Of a stretch of 64,000 nt of DNA, positions 10,881 through 23,213 are shown piece by piece. A program made the translations under genes and the position numbers. The notes below the pieces were generated by a model. That model was not told the origin of the DNA and searched no databases. It saw only the letters and a list, made by a program, of their open reading frames with translations. Source of the stretch: Diphasiastrum complanatum. Its lineage: Eukaryota > Streptophyta > Lycopodiopsida > Lycopodiales > Lycopodiaceae. How positions within the stretch are numbered: the first letter of the stretch is position 1; the number at the start of each line of letters is the position of its first letter. The DNA lies in the NCBI GenBank assembly GCA_029204225.1, contig CM055100.1, positions 11,603,272 to 11,667,271 on the forward strand, in the 5' to 3' direction.

Positions 10881-12790
10881 ATTCCAAATGTTCTTCTTCT
10901 GAATCTTATCAAAAATATACTTTCTATTAGTAAAATCGCTGATTTGGGCCATAAAATCGAATTTGATCTTAATACTTGTTTGATATTGGACTTGCACTTG
11001 GAGAGAGCCAAGATATTTTTTATAAGCTTAGTCAATGCAATGCTTTGACTATTCAAGCTCTATCTACTTCTACTTTTGGAAGATAGAGATTTACTATGGC
11101 ATTACAGAATGAATCATGTCAATTTTACTTGTTTTCGAAATATGTTAGTAGAAAATATTGTTGAAGATCTCAACTGCAACAATATGTCAAACCATTCAGT
11201 TTGTCGAAGATGTATTCTAGCCAAATAGGCTAGAACTCCTCTCAAGTCTGATTTGAAACACACATCCAAAGGCATGTTATACATTGTGCACAACGACATG
11301 TGTTAACCCATGCAGACTCACCATGACCTTCATCGATGATTATTCAAGGCAAACAATAGTCTTTTTTTTTAAGAAGAAATCAGAAGCCTTCAAGTATTTT
11401 CAGCAATTCAAGTAGGAAGCTAAGAGTCAAACTTTAAAAAAATCAAGGCAATTTCGACTAATGGTGGAGGCAAATTCAGTTCAACTGAATTCAAAGATTA
11501 CTGCAAATCTCATGGCATTCTTACGCAATATACCACCAACTATTCTCCACATTCGAATGGAGTGGATGAATGTAAAAATCGTACACTTGTTAAAAGTGTG
11601 AAAAATATGATTTTACATGTAGAATTATTGAAAAACATTTGGGTGGAAGTAGTCTCAATAGCTGCATATCTTCAGAATTGACTTACAACCAAAGTTAATT
11701 TGACAAAACACCTAAAGAGGTGTGGATAGGTTCAAAACCTTCAATAAGGCATCTTTGAACTTTTGGTTGTATCACTTTTGCATAGATTCCAATAGAAGTT
11801 CATAAGAAGCTAGATACTACTAGTTTTGAGAATATCTTTGTTGGATACTCTTTGAATTATAAAGCTTATAGGATCTATAATCCAGTGACTCTAAGAAGAT
11901 TACTTTTAGTTGAGATGTTATCTATCTCGAAGATTCATTTGTCAATCTCAAGGGAAAGAAAAAAGTTATAGATGTTGAATCAGTACCTAATATCGCATCA
12001 AATTGGAATATCGACTCTACTCCAATTAATGATTCAGAAGACAACTCAACACAACTGCAACAACAACTAGAAAAGCCAATTCTTCAAAGAAGGAATCGAA
12101 ACAAATTTCCTCCCAACAGATTTATTGACAATGCCATAGCCACTTATTATTTTTTTGAGGAGCCAATCAGTTATTCGGAAGTAATTTTTAGTCCAGGAGT
12201 AGATTAGTGGAAATTAGTGATGGACAAAGAGAATCAATCTTCTATCAAAAGCCAGACATGGACTATTGTAGACTTACCAGTTGGTAAAAACATTTTTTCT
12301 TGCAAATGGGTTTATCAAATTAAGTATAAAACTGATGGCACAGTTGCTCGATAAAAGGCAACATTAGTTTCCAGAGAATTCTCCCAAATCATGAATGTTG
12401 ATTATTCGGAAACTTTCAGTCCTGCAGTCAAACATTCATCATTTGTCAGACTTTTCATTTCATTTGCAACAGTGGTAGATTTAGAAATTCACTAGATACA
12501 TGTGCAAACTACATTTTTACATGCAGTTATCAAAGAAGACATTTATACATCTCATCCCAAGCTTAAATAGTCGTCTCATGCATGGTTTTGTTGAATCAAT
12601 GAATTCTTTATTCAGCAAGGCTTTATACCAAGTTCAACTAATTGTAATGTCTTCTACAAAATAATGAATTCATCTTTCGTTATCATTACAGTATATGTTG
12701 ACAACACATTACTTTTTAGTAATGACTTTTGAATGTTAAAGGATGTCAAAGAGCTACTATAAATCATTACATGCAAATACTAAAAGTTTT
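10881..12790 (+). pseudogene. Ancient copia remnant: PR tail, integrase, RT
   Basis: Plus-strand traces in copia order: protease tail (SISKIADLGHKIEF, about 10900), GAG-pre LWHYRMNH (about 11093) and CRRCILAK (about 11206), integrase FIDDYSR (about 11330), RT CKWVYQIKYKTDG (about 12300) and ETFSPAVKHSS (about 12400), then YVDNTLLFSND (about 12695), a decayed YVDD. Stops and shifts occur every 20-60 codons, making this the most decayed copia here. It looks related to the families at 17090 and 47623 by its protease tail. Confidence 0.7.
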
Positions 12791-14172
12791 GATTTTAGTC
12801 AATCATGGTTCATATAGCCCATTTCTAGCCTAAAAACACCAATTTTTGGCTAAAAATCACTATCTAAGCCCCCTTTTGACTTTTTAACTAGCATGCGATC
12901 ATTAGAATCAATCATAACGACTGTAAAAGAGCAAGTACAATTCTGAAAAAAGTTTAAGATCAGTAGGTTTGATAAATTTCAAGCAAAAAAATTGAATACT
13001 AGGTGAAAAATCACAAAAACTGTCAAAAATCCGTTGATTTCCATCATTTTCCATGGAAAAAGTCCATAATCTTGATCAATAAGTTGAAAGTACATCAAGA
13101 TCTAAGATGCCACCTACTTGGAGGTCAATTCTACCACCTGGAAGCAAAAAGCAAAAAGTTCCACCAAAAAGCTGCAAAAAGCAAGAATCCCTACTCTATC
13201 TTCTAATTGATGTAATCCTTAGTTCTGGTACCACTATAACAATTGCCAAGTGAAGATCTTCTCAAATCCTATTACATGCAACCAAAAGGACATGTGTGGA
13301 GCAAAACCACCTAACCAACGAGAAATGGCTAGTCAATACCCTAACCACTTCATCACCAAGCCAAGGTGAATGAATACAAGAGAGGAGGGGATCCCGGCTT
13401 ATGAAATCAAAAAAGACAATGAGGAGATGAGCGAGTTCCACTAGGTTATATTCTCTCCAAGGACTAGAGAATAATCCCTCTAGGATCCCTCCATTGCTAT
13501 CAAAATCAATTGACCTCCTATTTTTGCATAAAAGCTGTCAAACACCATGCAAATGCTCCATAGATCCAAGTAGAGTACCTGGGCTGTCATAAGAATATCA
13601 ATTACATTACCGGCCAAGCTCAGAATGACGTGGCATAACTAACAACCCTATACACTAGAGTATCGGCTATCCATGTCAAGAATTATTCCGAATCCCACAT
13701 ATTGGACATGGATGTAACATTACATCTCTAATGTCATATAGTATAGGCAGTATGTCTCAAGCAATGATGTGATATGGTTGATATAAGCATCACTAATATT
13801 GAAAGTGATTAGAGCAATAGCCTCTCTCTCTATCTCCACTTGGTAATGGCAACTACATTAACCTCTAGCTTTATCTCAATGCTTTCAACTATGTCTCGTA
13901 GGTCTTTTGCAAGAAAAACTACCTCCATCTTGAATTGATGGAAAACATGATGATCTTGAACTTGACTCCATGGGCTGAATTGGACTTTTCTGGTTTAAAA
14001 GGTGTAAAGATCAGCCAATGAGCTTGATTTTGATCTGAAATCACCATATCCATGATAGTGCTTCTTTGATGTTGACATCTTTGATGAGCTTGAGAGCTTT
14101 GCACCATCCTAGCACCTCCAATATTGATTCCTTCCAATTTTCATGTAGATGCTTGACCTTGAGGCTTGCTCC
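12791..14172. other. Non-coding block, probably inside an LTR element
   Basis: No recognisable domain. If the PBS at 16283-16295 belongs to a minus-strand element, this is its 3' internal region or 3' LTR. I could not match an LTR partner by eye. Confidence 0.35.
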
Positions 14173-14683
14173 TTATTCATGTGCATGCTCCTTCATGAGA
14201 AAATAAAGATTTCTTCTTGATTTATTAGGATCACAAAGATCTAACATCATGTTACCATGATCTAGAGAATTAGACTCATCCAAATTGGCAAGACTATGCA
14301 TGCTATAAAAACAAAGTGTTTGCATGATATCTTCATGCCTGTTTACCATGCTAATCTCAGATCCAATGAGGCTAAATACTTCATTATGGAGATAAGTGTC
14401 TTTAGAAGGTGATTCACTTACTCTCATAAAGAGTTTACAATTTGCCTCAATATAAATTTTCAAACTATGAGTGAACAAATCACTTTTGCTCTTACATGAC
14501 TTAAGAGCATACATTTGATGAAATAACCATTTGCTTTCTAATTGATTTAAAATCAATTTCAGCCTTTTAAGAACATCATCTATGTTCTCAAGAGAGACTT
14601 CATACTCAACTAGTATGGCTTTACTCCATGTGAATAAAAACCTGTGATATGATTCTACAAATGTAATTTGTGACTTTCAAGAG
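14173..14683 (-). CDS. Unrecognised ORF, about 170 codons
   Basis: Open minus-strand frame from just after a TGA at about 14684 to the TGA at 14173, with no ATG at its upstream edge. The product is Leu/Lys/Ser-rich. A predicted helical stretch (ENIDDVLKRLKLILNQLE) comes near the start, then LKSCKSKSD and a tail ending MKEHAHE. I recognise no gag, pol, transposase or host domain. It lies upstream of the PBS/LTR at 16283, in the position of gag for a minus-strand element, so it could be a divergent gag or a captured gene fragment. Confidence 0.3.
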
Positions 14684-16282
14684 ACTATATTTGAACATCT
14701 TCAATAATCTAGAATGATCTACAAAAGATCTAGCTCACAAACCTAAGAATCAATCTTCACACTAATGACTAGTCACTTGGAAACTTTGCTTTGATCACTA
14801 AGCCAAAAGCACACAATATTTGAATCAAATAACAAAAGAAATCAGATCCAATCTCCTATTGGACTCATCAAATACCAATGACTCTTTCTTTTGAAAGTTG
14901 AAATGGATATGAAAAGATTTGGCACTAGATTTTCCTTTTCATTTGACTAGTTCTCTCAACACTTGAGATTCTTGAACAAAAGATGGGTTTTGTTTCAAAC
15001 ACATGAAAATCAAACTTAATCACTTCTTTTGGACTCACTCTTGACCCAAATAATCTCACTCTTGAGATTTAGAATGAATTTGATTTGATTTGAAAACAAA
15101 CTATACCACCAATTTTTCACAAAGCTTAAAAATTAGACAACTAGAGATTCACAAAGATCTCAACCATGCATGAATACTCAAATATGGACTCCTCCTCATT
15201 CTAGAAATCAAATGGGATCACAAATTGATCCTCACACTCTCACAAAGAAATTTGAATAGAACTAATTTGAGTTTCATACATACTATGTCAATTTTTGCTC
15301 AACAAATTGAATTCAATCACTCCTATTGGATTCCACCAATTACTCTACCTTTATGAAATTCAAAATCAAAAGTTGTGATTTTTCTCACTAAGATATTGTG
15401 CTTCAAAGAGCTAATGCCACTTAGAAAGATTTGATCACATAGGAGAAGACAAATTCTTCACCAATAACAACACAAAATGAGCTTCTATATCTTGCCCTCT
15501 ACAAAGGAAGGAACTCTTAGAAAATTGGATCTCTCTCTACACATTTGCCATAGACACCCTAATGAATCTTTTCAAACCTCACAAACACTCAAACAAATTG
15601 AGTAGGATTGAATAATGTAACGACTTGGATCTCAATCTCTTTTCTAGAACTCTCAATTGAAGCCAATCTATGTCAAATTATACAAAAGATTTGCATAGAT
15701 GCTCTATATGCACTAGAAACTCTCAAAGGTTTCACGTGGAGGACAGATCCAAGGATTGTTTCTAGCAAATTGATGCTTCTAAACTTGACCCTATCACTCT
15801 TGAAAAAATCTAGAGTGATGGTACAATGGATTTCATCCTCTCACCTTGCATATCACTCCTTAACCTATGATTTTTGGCAAAATCTCTCTCAACTTCAACA
15901 TGCACTCAAAAAATCAGAGATAATCAATTAATGCACCTAATTCAAGCTTCAAATTCAATTTCTTGGCTGATCTAATCCAATAACTAATCAAGGGATTAGA
16001 TTCTCTATAGAAAATGCTTGATTTTGCACCAAAAATCACTCAAATTGGGTATGTGAGTCAAATTTTACAAATTTTTAAAATTTCTCAGTAAAAATCGGAG
16101 CTGTATGGCCTAACACGTGTGAAAAGGGTTCTTACAGCCCACAACAAGATATGGACCAAAAATTTTGAGGATAGCTATCAAATCCAACTCGCTACACAGA
16201 ATTTGACTAGTTTCCAAAAAACTGCTGATTTTGGCTTTGATTTGGATTAAACCTATCAATTTCAACAAAACCTCTTGTACTA
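14684..16282. other. Non-coding leader-like block
   Basis: AT-rich, without a recognisable gene on either strand. It joins the unknown ORF to the PBS at 16283 and so may be the leader of a non-autonomous minus-strand element. Confidence 0.35.
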
Positions 16283-17028
16283 GGCTCTGATACCATGTGC
16301 AAAAAGTACAAAAAGGACCAAGAGTGGATCCTAATCTGATCCTCAAGAGGGATTGGTTGTCAGATTACTTGATCTATCAATCTACTTGAGATTAATATCA
16401 ATCTAGATCAATTCTAGACACAAAATCCTAACAAGAACAATCATTAATTGAAGGTAGGTGTACTTTCTGGTTTCACACATGTGAAACACTGTCTAAGTAC
16501 GTACTCCAACCTGAAAATCAAGTACACATTGATAGAACCTCAAAACAATCAAAACAAATGTAGACAAATGGAGAGAATCACTCAAAATTGCTTCCAAAAC
16601 CAAGATTGGTGTATCACAATGATTATGGCCAAATGTGGCTCTATATATACAATAAGTGGGAGCTCGTGGTACTGATCATCCCTCTGATCCCACATGTGTG
16701 AAGGTGCTTTGTCATATGATGATTCATCATGCAAAACTGACACTTGGACAAAACCTTCTATTTTGAGCACTTTTGGTCCATTTTCCTTCTGTATGGAGAT
16801 CTACTTGGAAATCTTCTAGAAGTCAAAATTAGCCTACTTCAGCTTATTCCACACATGTGAGTTGTCCTCTACACATGTGATATGACACCTAACCAAAGGA
16901 TGTGGCTCATGTAATCAATAGATTGATGCCACGTGTCATATGTCTAGAAAACTAGTTTTTCGTCTTTTTAGCCACTAGAACTTGAACTAAATCATATGTA
17001 CAACATATATGATTATGGTACATGACAA
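16283..17028 (-). repeat. PBS plus 5' LTR of a minus-strand retroelement
   Basis: 16283-16295 read on the minus strand is TGGTATCAGAGCC, a perfect initiator-Met PBS. The LTR edge TGTGCAAAAAG starts at 16296. A TATA box (TATATATAG on the minus strand, 16642-16650) sits inside, with CACATGTG palindromes at 16476, 16691, 16852 and 16872. The far edge is uncertain and 17028 is an estimate. No second LTR was found. Confidence 0.6.
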
Positions 17029-17089
17029 GTACACTAGTTTCACGCGTGGAAACAGGCTCCACACATTTGTGTTTATCTATATACAGGAT

Positions 17090-18424
17090 TTTTGGCTTCT
17101 ACCAAGCTTATTTTTGCATTTTTCACAGAATTGAACTACTTCCCAGTGTCGATGAGCAAGCCATTTCCAAATGGAAGCTCAAAAATGGCAAGGCTTTCAC
17201 CTTGCTCACACTCAACATCTCCGACACACAAATTAGACATATCAGAAAAGCCCAATCCTCAAAAGAAGCTTGGGATATATTGAGTATATTATAGAAAGTG
17301 AGAGATGTTACTTCAAAACTGCATCTAAGGAGAAAATTCTTTTCACTCAGAATGTCAGATGGTGATTTTGTTCAGAATCACATAAATGAATTTAAGACTT
17401 TAATGGATCAGATGGCAACAATAGGTTTGGCAATCGAAGAATCTGATGCTATAATGAACTTATTGTCAAGCTTAGCATCTTCTTATGAAAACTGGGTGAT
17501 GATGGTTTCCACACACTCACATATCACATTATCCAGAGTCATAACTATGCTGTTGTAGGAGGAAACAAGAAGAAGTGGAGCATCTTCATCCTCCATCAAT
17601 GACTCACAAGCTCTATTCTCAAAGAAGGGCTCAAGAAAGCAACAAAACAAGAAAGTTGTTCGACAAACTGACAACAATCAAAACCAAGAAGGCCCAGAAT
17701 TGATCACCTGCTTAGAACCATAAAAGACTCTTCTGCAGGTACTGCAAGAGGACTAATCATGAGATCCAGGACTGCCAAGTCTGGAAGTTCAACAATGACA
17801 AGAAGAAGAAATAGCCAGATCAACATGCTCATGCAGCCGACACCATATAGAAGATCGAAGATGATGAAGAGCAAGAAGTCTTCATGGTGAACCATCACCA
17901 TGTCGAATAGTCAGAGGAGTGGTTCCTTGATTTTGGAGCTACACAACACATGACAAGCCATCAAGAATGGTTCATCGACTATTCACCCTTCAACACAAAG
18001 AAATTTGTTCACCTTGGAGACAACAGTTCCCACATAATTGAAGGTGAAGGTACTGCTAGGATGAGTTTTCATAATGGAATGTTAAAACTTGTACCGAATG
18101 TATTGTATGTCCCAAACTTGATGACAAATCTGCTTTTGATCAGTCGAATTACAAACTTAGGACATAAGGTAGAGTTTTAGACAGATTCACATAAAATTCT
18201 TGATAAGAATAGATGAGTTCTTGCACTCAGAAAGAGACAAGGATAGGCTTATTCATTGTAATGTTGTGACTGATCGTGCTTTAAGTAGTTCGACATCCAT
18301 AAATAAAGAAGTAATTTGGCATTATAGACTTGGTCACCTTAACTATACATCAATAGGTAACATGTCTAAACACTCTTCAGTTCGTGATCTAGACTATAAA
18401 GTTGTCAATCCCCCTGTCTGCTCA
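17090..18424 (+). pseudogene. Copia gag-protease, 5' half of interrupted element
   Basis: Gag is recognisable from about 17150 (KWKLKNGKAF, SKEAWDIL, LHLRRKFFSLRMSDGDFVQNHI). A CCHC knuckle (CRYCKRTNHEIQDC) lies at about 17735-17775. Protease reads WFLDFGATQHMTS at about 17925, with Phe in place of the Ser/Thr after the catalytic Asp. GAG-pre WHYRLGHLNY follows at about 18318, and CSSC ends the segment where the solo LTR is inserted. Gag N-terminus and 5' LTR are missing. Several stops are present. Confidence 0.82.
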
Positions 18425-19688
18425 AGTTGTGTCGTACTATACCAATAGGGTTAATATAGATTTTATAGTAAGTAATGTCGTTCCCACAGAGGACAGCGTT
18501 AGAAAGTTATGTTTTTGGTAGAATTATGGCAAGTGGTTTCGAGTGTTATTTTGGTTGTCGACAGACATTAAAAAGTAACCAGTATTCCTTATGTTTGGGA
18601 TAGTAATGTTAATAAATTCAGAATAACAAATTGGCCTCTATCGAATCAAATGAAGAGCATTCTACAGATGAGATGATATCAGAGTAGTACAGCAGTACTA
18701 CACTCTGGCTGATTAAGGTGTCAACAAAGAATCAAGAATTGTTCGATGTATTCGTGATTGTGCAGACAATTAATTACGTGAACTATTTGTTTCTAGACAG
18801 AAGTCCTCAACAACTAAAGCCCAACTTAATGGTTAAAGAACACAAAGAGTTTTAGAATACGTTAGAAACTTATGTCAATGCCAATCAGGAAAGCAGCTCA
18901 AAGACTCAATTCTTCAGACAGGGACTGTCATTTCATATGTATACATACAGTTTTATTCAATGATCATGCTAGAATGTACCAAAGTTAGTCGTTATTTGAG
19001 TGCCAAAAAAAAATTATTTGCGATAGACAAATAAGATGGTTTTAAAGATAGTTCTTTAGAGCATGCTTTACGAAAACACAGCAAATGACTGTAATGCACT
19101 AGAGCGACTATCTAATCAGAGAGTAATTCATGAAATGCGTTAGAGATTGTTAGCAGACTCAAGATCACTCACACTCAGCCGTGCGGAGAACAGAGATAAG
19201 AGAGAATAACTCACAAAACTCTATTCACTTCTTCAATCTCTTACATAAGCATAAACTCTTCTCTCTCAATGATTGAGACTGAAGTGTGAGATCAATATAT
19301 GTTCTACAGGGCAAACAAACACACCTCTAAAACAATAGGTGCGTCGCTCCCACGAAAGGGTCTAGTTAACAATTAGACTGAAAATACGTTCAACTATACC
19401 ATAGGAGGTTTACTTAACTATGAGTTATAGTTACTCTAGTTTAACATGTCTTTTTGTATCTAGTCGTTTTGTATGGACGACCTAGTAAAGGTTATCCAAG
19501 ACAATGTCTTTTCCTTTTAAAGGTCTTGTCCTTAATTACAAGGAAAGTACTTAGGAGATATATTCCTGAAAATGACTTAGGCCTCTTCATGATTTATACT
19601 TAACTGGCTCATATCTTCATTTTTGAGTATATCATGCCATATTTATGTTGATATTCAATATTTAACATTTTTGTGGCATCGCAAGTTG
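18425..19688 (-). mobile_element. Gypsy solo LTR with AGTTG target duplication
   Basis: The LTR (18430-19683, 1254 bp) begins TGTCGTAC and ends CGCA on the plus strand. AGTTG duplicates at 18425-18429 and 19684-19688. Removing LTR plus one AGTTG restores the host copia frame through CSSCIIEK. The first 400 bp match the LTR2 pieces at 26990-27404, 33754-34105, 52757-52990 and 55938-56690 (shared TATACCAA, ACACTCTG and AAGTCCTCAACAACTAAAG). Orientation follows the PBS at 33724. Confidence 0.88.
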
Positions 19689-21923
19689 TATCATAGAAAA
19701 GTAGGCAAGGAGGCCATTCAAGTCAAATCAAGAACACATTTCTAAAGATCTGCTAGAATTGTACATACTGATATATGTGGCCCAATGCAAACACCATCAT
19801 TACTTGATGCAAAGTTCTTTATTACATCTATAGATGATTATTCCAAGAGGACCGTTGTCTATTTCCTAAAGCACAAATCTGAAACTTTCCAATCCTTCAA
19901 GAAATTTAAAGAGAATGTTGAGTTGCAGAGCAAAAGAATCAAAGCTCTCATGAGCGACAATGGCAGAGAATACATATCAAATGAATTCAAGAATTACTAT
20001 TTAGCCAATGGCATCAAGCAACAGTTTGCTTCTTCCTATTCTCCATAGTCAAATGAACTAGCAGAAAGGAAAAACATGACCTTAGTTGAACCTGCAAAAT
20101 GCATGATAACACATGCTTCATTGTCTAAATCATTTAAGCAACGTGCTGTTTCAACAGCAATATATTTGCAAAATCAATGTATAACTAAAGATATTTCCAA
20201 CAGCAAAACTCCTTATGAGGTCAAACCCTCAATCAAACATTTGAAAGTATTCAGATGCACAGCTTATGCTCATGTCTCGAAGGACAACAGAAAGAAACTT
20301 GATGAGCATTTTCTTAAGGCAATTTTTGTTGGCTATTGCAATTCTGATGGAATGTACAAACTGTATAACATAGAGAACTGTCATGTTTTCATTAACAAGG
20401 ATGTGACTTTTATCAAATATCAGTTTGTTGATTTGAAGGGCAAGAATGCAGTCCACAATTTTTGCCCTGACAACTAACTCTTCTCAAAAGACAATTTCCA
20501 TCCCTTCATGTAGTCACCCTATACAGTCATATCCAGAAGAAGATGAGCAGACTGCAACTCAAGAGCAACCGACATAGCTGACAAAAAGTTGGATTTCACA
20601 GCCAGAAGCTTCAACCAGGAGATTATCAAGAGTTCAATATTCTGATAAATTTGCTCACTATTTTATTCAAGAGCCAACCACAGTTGAGGAAGCTTTTTCA
20701 CAGGCCAACTCAGATCTCTAGAAAGAAGCAATGGACAAAGAGTACAACTCATTATTGAGGAACAACACTTGGACTGTCACTGACCTGCAAGCAAATAGAA
20801 AGAAAATTGACTGCAAATGGATCTTTAAGATCAAATACAAAGTAGACGAAAGCATTGACAAAAGGAAAGCTCGACTTGTGGCAAGGGTATTCCAACATCG
20901 ACTACTTCGAGACCTTCAGCCCAGTCGTCAAGCACACCTCTATTTGACTGCTACTTTCTTATGCTATTGCAACAAATCTTGAGGTACATCAGATAGATGT
21001 ACAAACTGCATTCCTCAATGGAGTTATCGAGGAGGACATGTACATGATCCAGCCAGAAGGCTACATCCTCAATGGTCATGAAGACCAGGTATGCAAACTC
21101 CACAAAGCTTTGTACGGTCTGAAACAATCTTTTAGAGCATGGTTGTACATAATTCCATGGATCTAGGTCTCAAATTATCCAAGCAACAGTTCCCTCAGAC
21201 CAATGAGGAGAAGGTAGAAATGAAGGAGTATCCATACCAATCTATTATTGGATCCCTGATGCATGCAATGATCTTGACCAGGCCAGATCTTCCATACGCC
21301 ATTAGTTCCTTGAGCCAATACATGACCAATCCTGGCATGATCCATTGGAAAGCTCTCATCAGAGTAATGAGATATGTACAAGCCACAATGGACCTCTGCA
21401 TTTGCTATCGTGATGGAGATTCATCTGATATCCATACTCTTCATAGATATACATATGCAAATTGGGCAGGTGATATCGACACTAGAAAATCAACTTTTGG
21501 ATATGTTTTTCTACTCTCAACAATGGTCCAATATCTTGGAATAATCATAAGCAGACCTCCATTGCAATGTCTTCAACAGAGTCAGAGGACATTGTAGCCT
21601 CTCAAGCTACTAAAGAGACAATTTGGTTGAGGAATTTGTTGTCTAATATTGGTCTCAGACAATCTACTCCAACAATGATCCAATGCAATAATCAGAGTGC
21701 AATTGCATTATCAATTAATCCTAGATTCCACTCTAGGAGCAGGCACATCGAGATCAGATACCACTACATCAAGAGCTAAATACTCAACAAGAAGGTAATT
21801 CTGAAATTTTGTAGAACCCTGTACATGGCAGCTGACATATTTACAAAGGGATTGAATCAGGAAGCACACAACAATTTTTGTGCTATCTTGAATTTAAGAA
21901 TCAAGGCATTTAAGGATCCAGAT
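19689..21923 (+). pseudogene. Copia integrase-RT-RNase H, 3' half of interrupted element
   Basis: Integrase has HTDICGP (about 19758), SIDDYSKR (about 19828), SDNGREY (about 19955) and a stop before SNELAERKN (about 20050). The C-terminus is KAIFVGYCNSDGMYKLYN (about 20320). RT starts at about 20720 (CKWIFKIKYK, ETFSPVVKH, QIDVQTAFLNG, YGLKQ). It then jumps at about 21140 directly to MDLGLKLSKQ, so the whole YVDD core is deleted. RNase H shows YANWAGDIDTRKST, STESEDIVASQATKE and CNNQSAIALS, in three frames. Confidence 0.85.
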
Positions 21924-22530
21924 TAAGTGGGGGTGTTGGATTTCTATCCTCTCCATCCTTATTTTATGCTAATCTAGATTCATTTATTAGTTGTTGTAAA
22001 TATTTGTATGGTCGTGGCATTTGTAGAATTACAAGGAAAGTTGATGACAATGTTTTTAGACTTTTCATGTCATCGAACATGTCCGACATCTTCAACTTAT
22101 CCGATGTCTTAAACTTATCTGACGTCCACATCATCAACTTGTCCAAAGTCATCGACATGTCCGACGTCTCCAACTTGTCTGACGTCCACGTCCTCAACTT
22201 CCATGTCATCAACTTGTCCGACATATTGTAGCTTGTCCATGATCTTCGACTTGTATGATGTCATCGACATGTCCGACATCTCTAACTAACTCAGATGTCG
22301 ATTGAAAGCGACATGCAACAATAAAGTAGTGCTTGGATCCTGATTTGTAAAGTATGTGTTAATCATTCTTTTAATCAGTTAGCCATGTATGCATATTCAA
22401 GTAAGATCAATAAATCACTATCATGATCAGTAGTTCAATCAGAGTGCAATTGCATTGTTATCACAGAGTATTGTATCAAGGAGAACAAGCCTCTATTCTA
22501 CAATCACATTCTATTTCTCCAAAAATAATT
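21924..22530 (+). repeat. PPT and 3' LTR of the 17-22 kb copia
   Basis: TAAGTGGGGG (21924-21933) is a typical polypurine tract, followed at once by TGTTGGATTTC at 21934, the LTR start. The end is not fixed because the 5' LTR is missing. 22530 is an estimate after AATAAA-like and AT-rich sequence. Confidence 0.75.
22078..22290. repeat. 18-bp minisatellite in copia U3
   Basis: About ten diverged copies of an 18-bp unit near GTCCGACGTCTTCAACTT. CCGAC occurs at 22083, 22161, 22218 and 22273. TGACGTC occurs at 22120 and 22180. It lies in the U3 part of the 3' LTR, where transcriptional control elements normally lie. Confidence 0.85.
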
Positions 22531-23197
22531 CATCATTGTTCCAAAAATTTAGATCGTGTATGGTGATTGCATGTTGGACGGATTCGTACTTGTCGATTGA
22601 TTGTTTTGTAGATTTTATCATTTTATATGACTGATAGCACTGTTCGATTTCTTGCTCTGATCACTGCACCTAGATCAACGTTTTCGCAAATCTAAAACTC
22701 TATTCACCATAATTTTGTGCATGGCTATGGAATCAATTGCATAGATCCAGCAACTTCGAAGTTGTGATCAAGTAAGGTAGACCCAATCTACCTGAATCCA
22801 ATAAGCATAGTTTGTATGCATTGAGAACTCTCAGCCTCACTGGCCGATTCGGCCGACCTTTCATTTTCTCCCGAGATTTCCAACACATACCGTGGTTGAA
22901 AATTGAACTTTTTCCTGTCTCATGATCGATTGGTTCTTTTCTCCTTGATGTAAACCCATGGTTGATCAACACATCAACACCAAACTGTCCGTAGTCATTT
23001 GTGTCCCTCTATAAGTGTCCCTGGTTACATACCTGATAGCCTATGCTACAAGAAGAATGGCTTCTAGATATGATGTGTCAAGCAATATTGATTTTCTTTG
23101 TATTGAATTATCTTACCAAGCAAGTACATAGAAAGAAATATGTCTAGTAACTCGCCTTGATGCTTCACAATTTCTTATTCCAAATGCCACTACATCA
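22531..23197. other. Unassigned sequence left of the LINE
   Basis: No recognisable gene or element. Before the LINE landed, this was continuous with 41935 onward, that is with the 3' flank of the Gnk2 gene. Confidence 0.5.
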
Positions 23198-23213
23198 GTG
23201 TAAGGGTCCTTTT

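Noticed and set aside
22650-22680. Possible primer-binding site (TGATCAGAGC on the minus strand)
   Set aside because: Two bases are missing relative to the Met-tRNA complement and no LTR edge adjoins.
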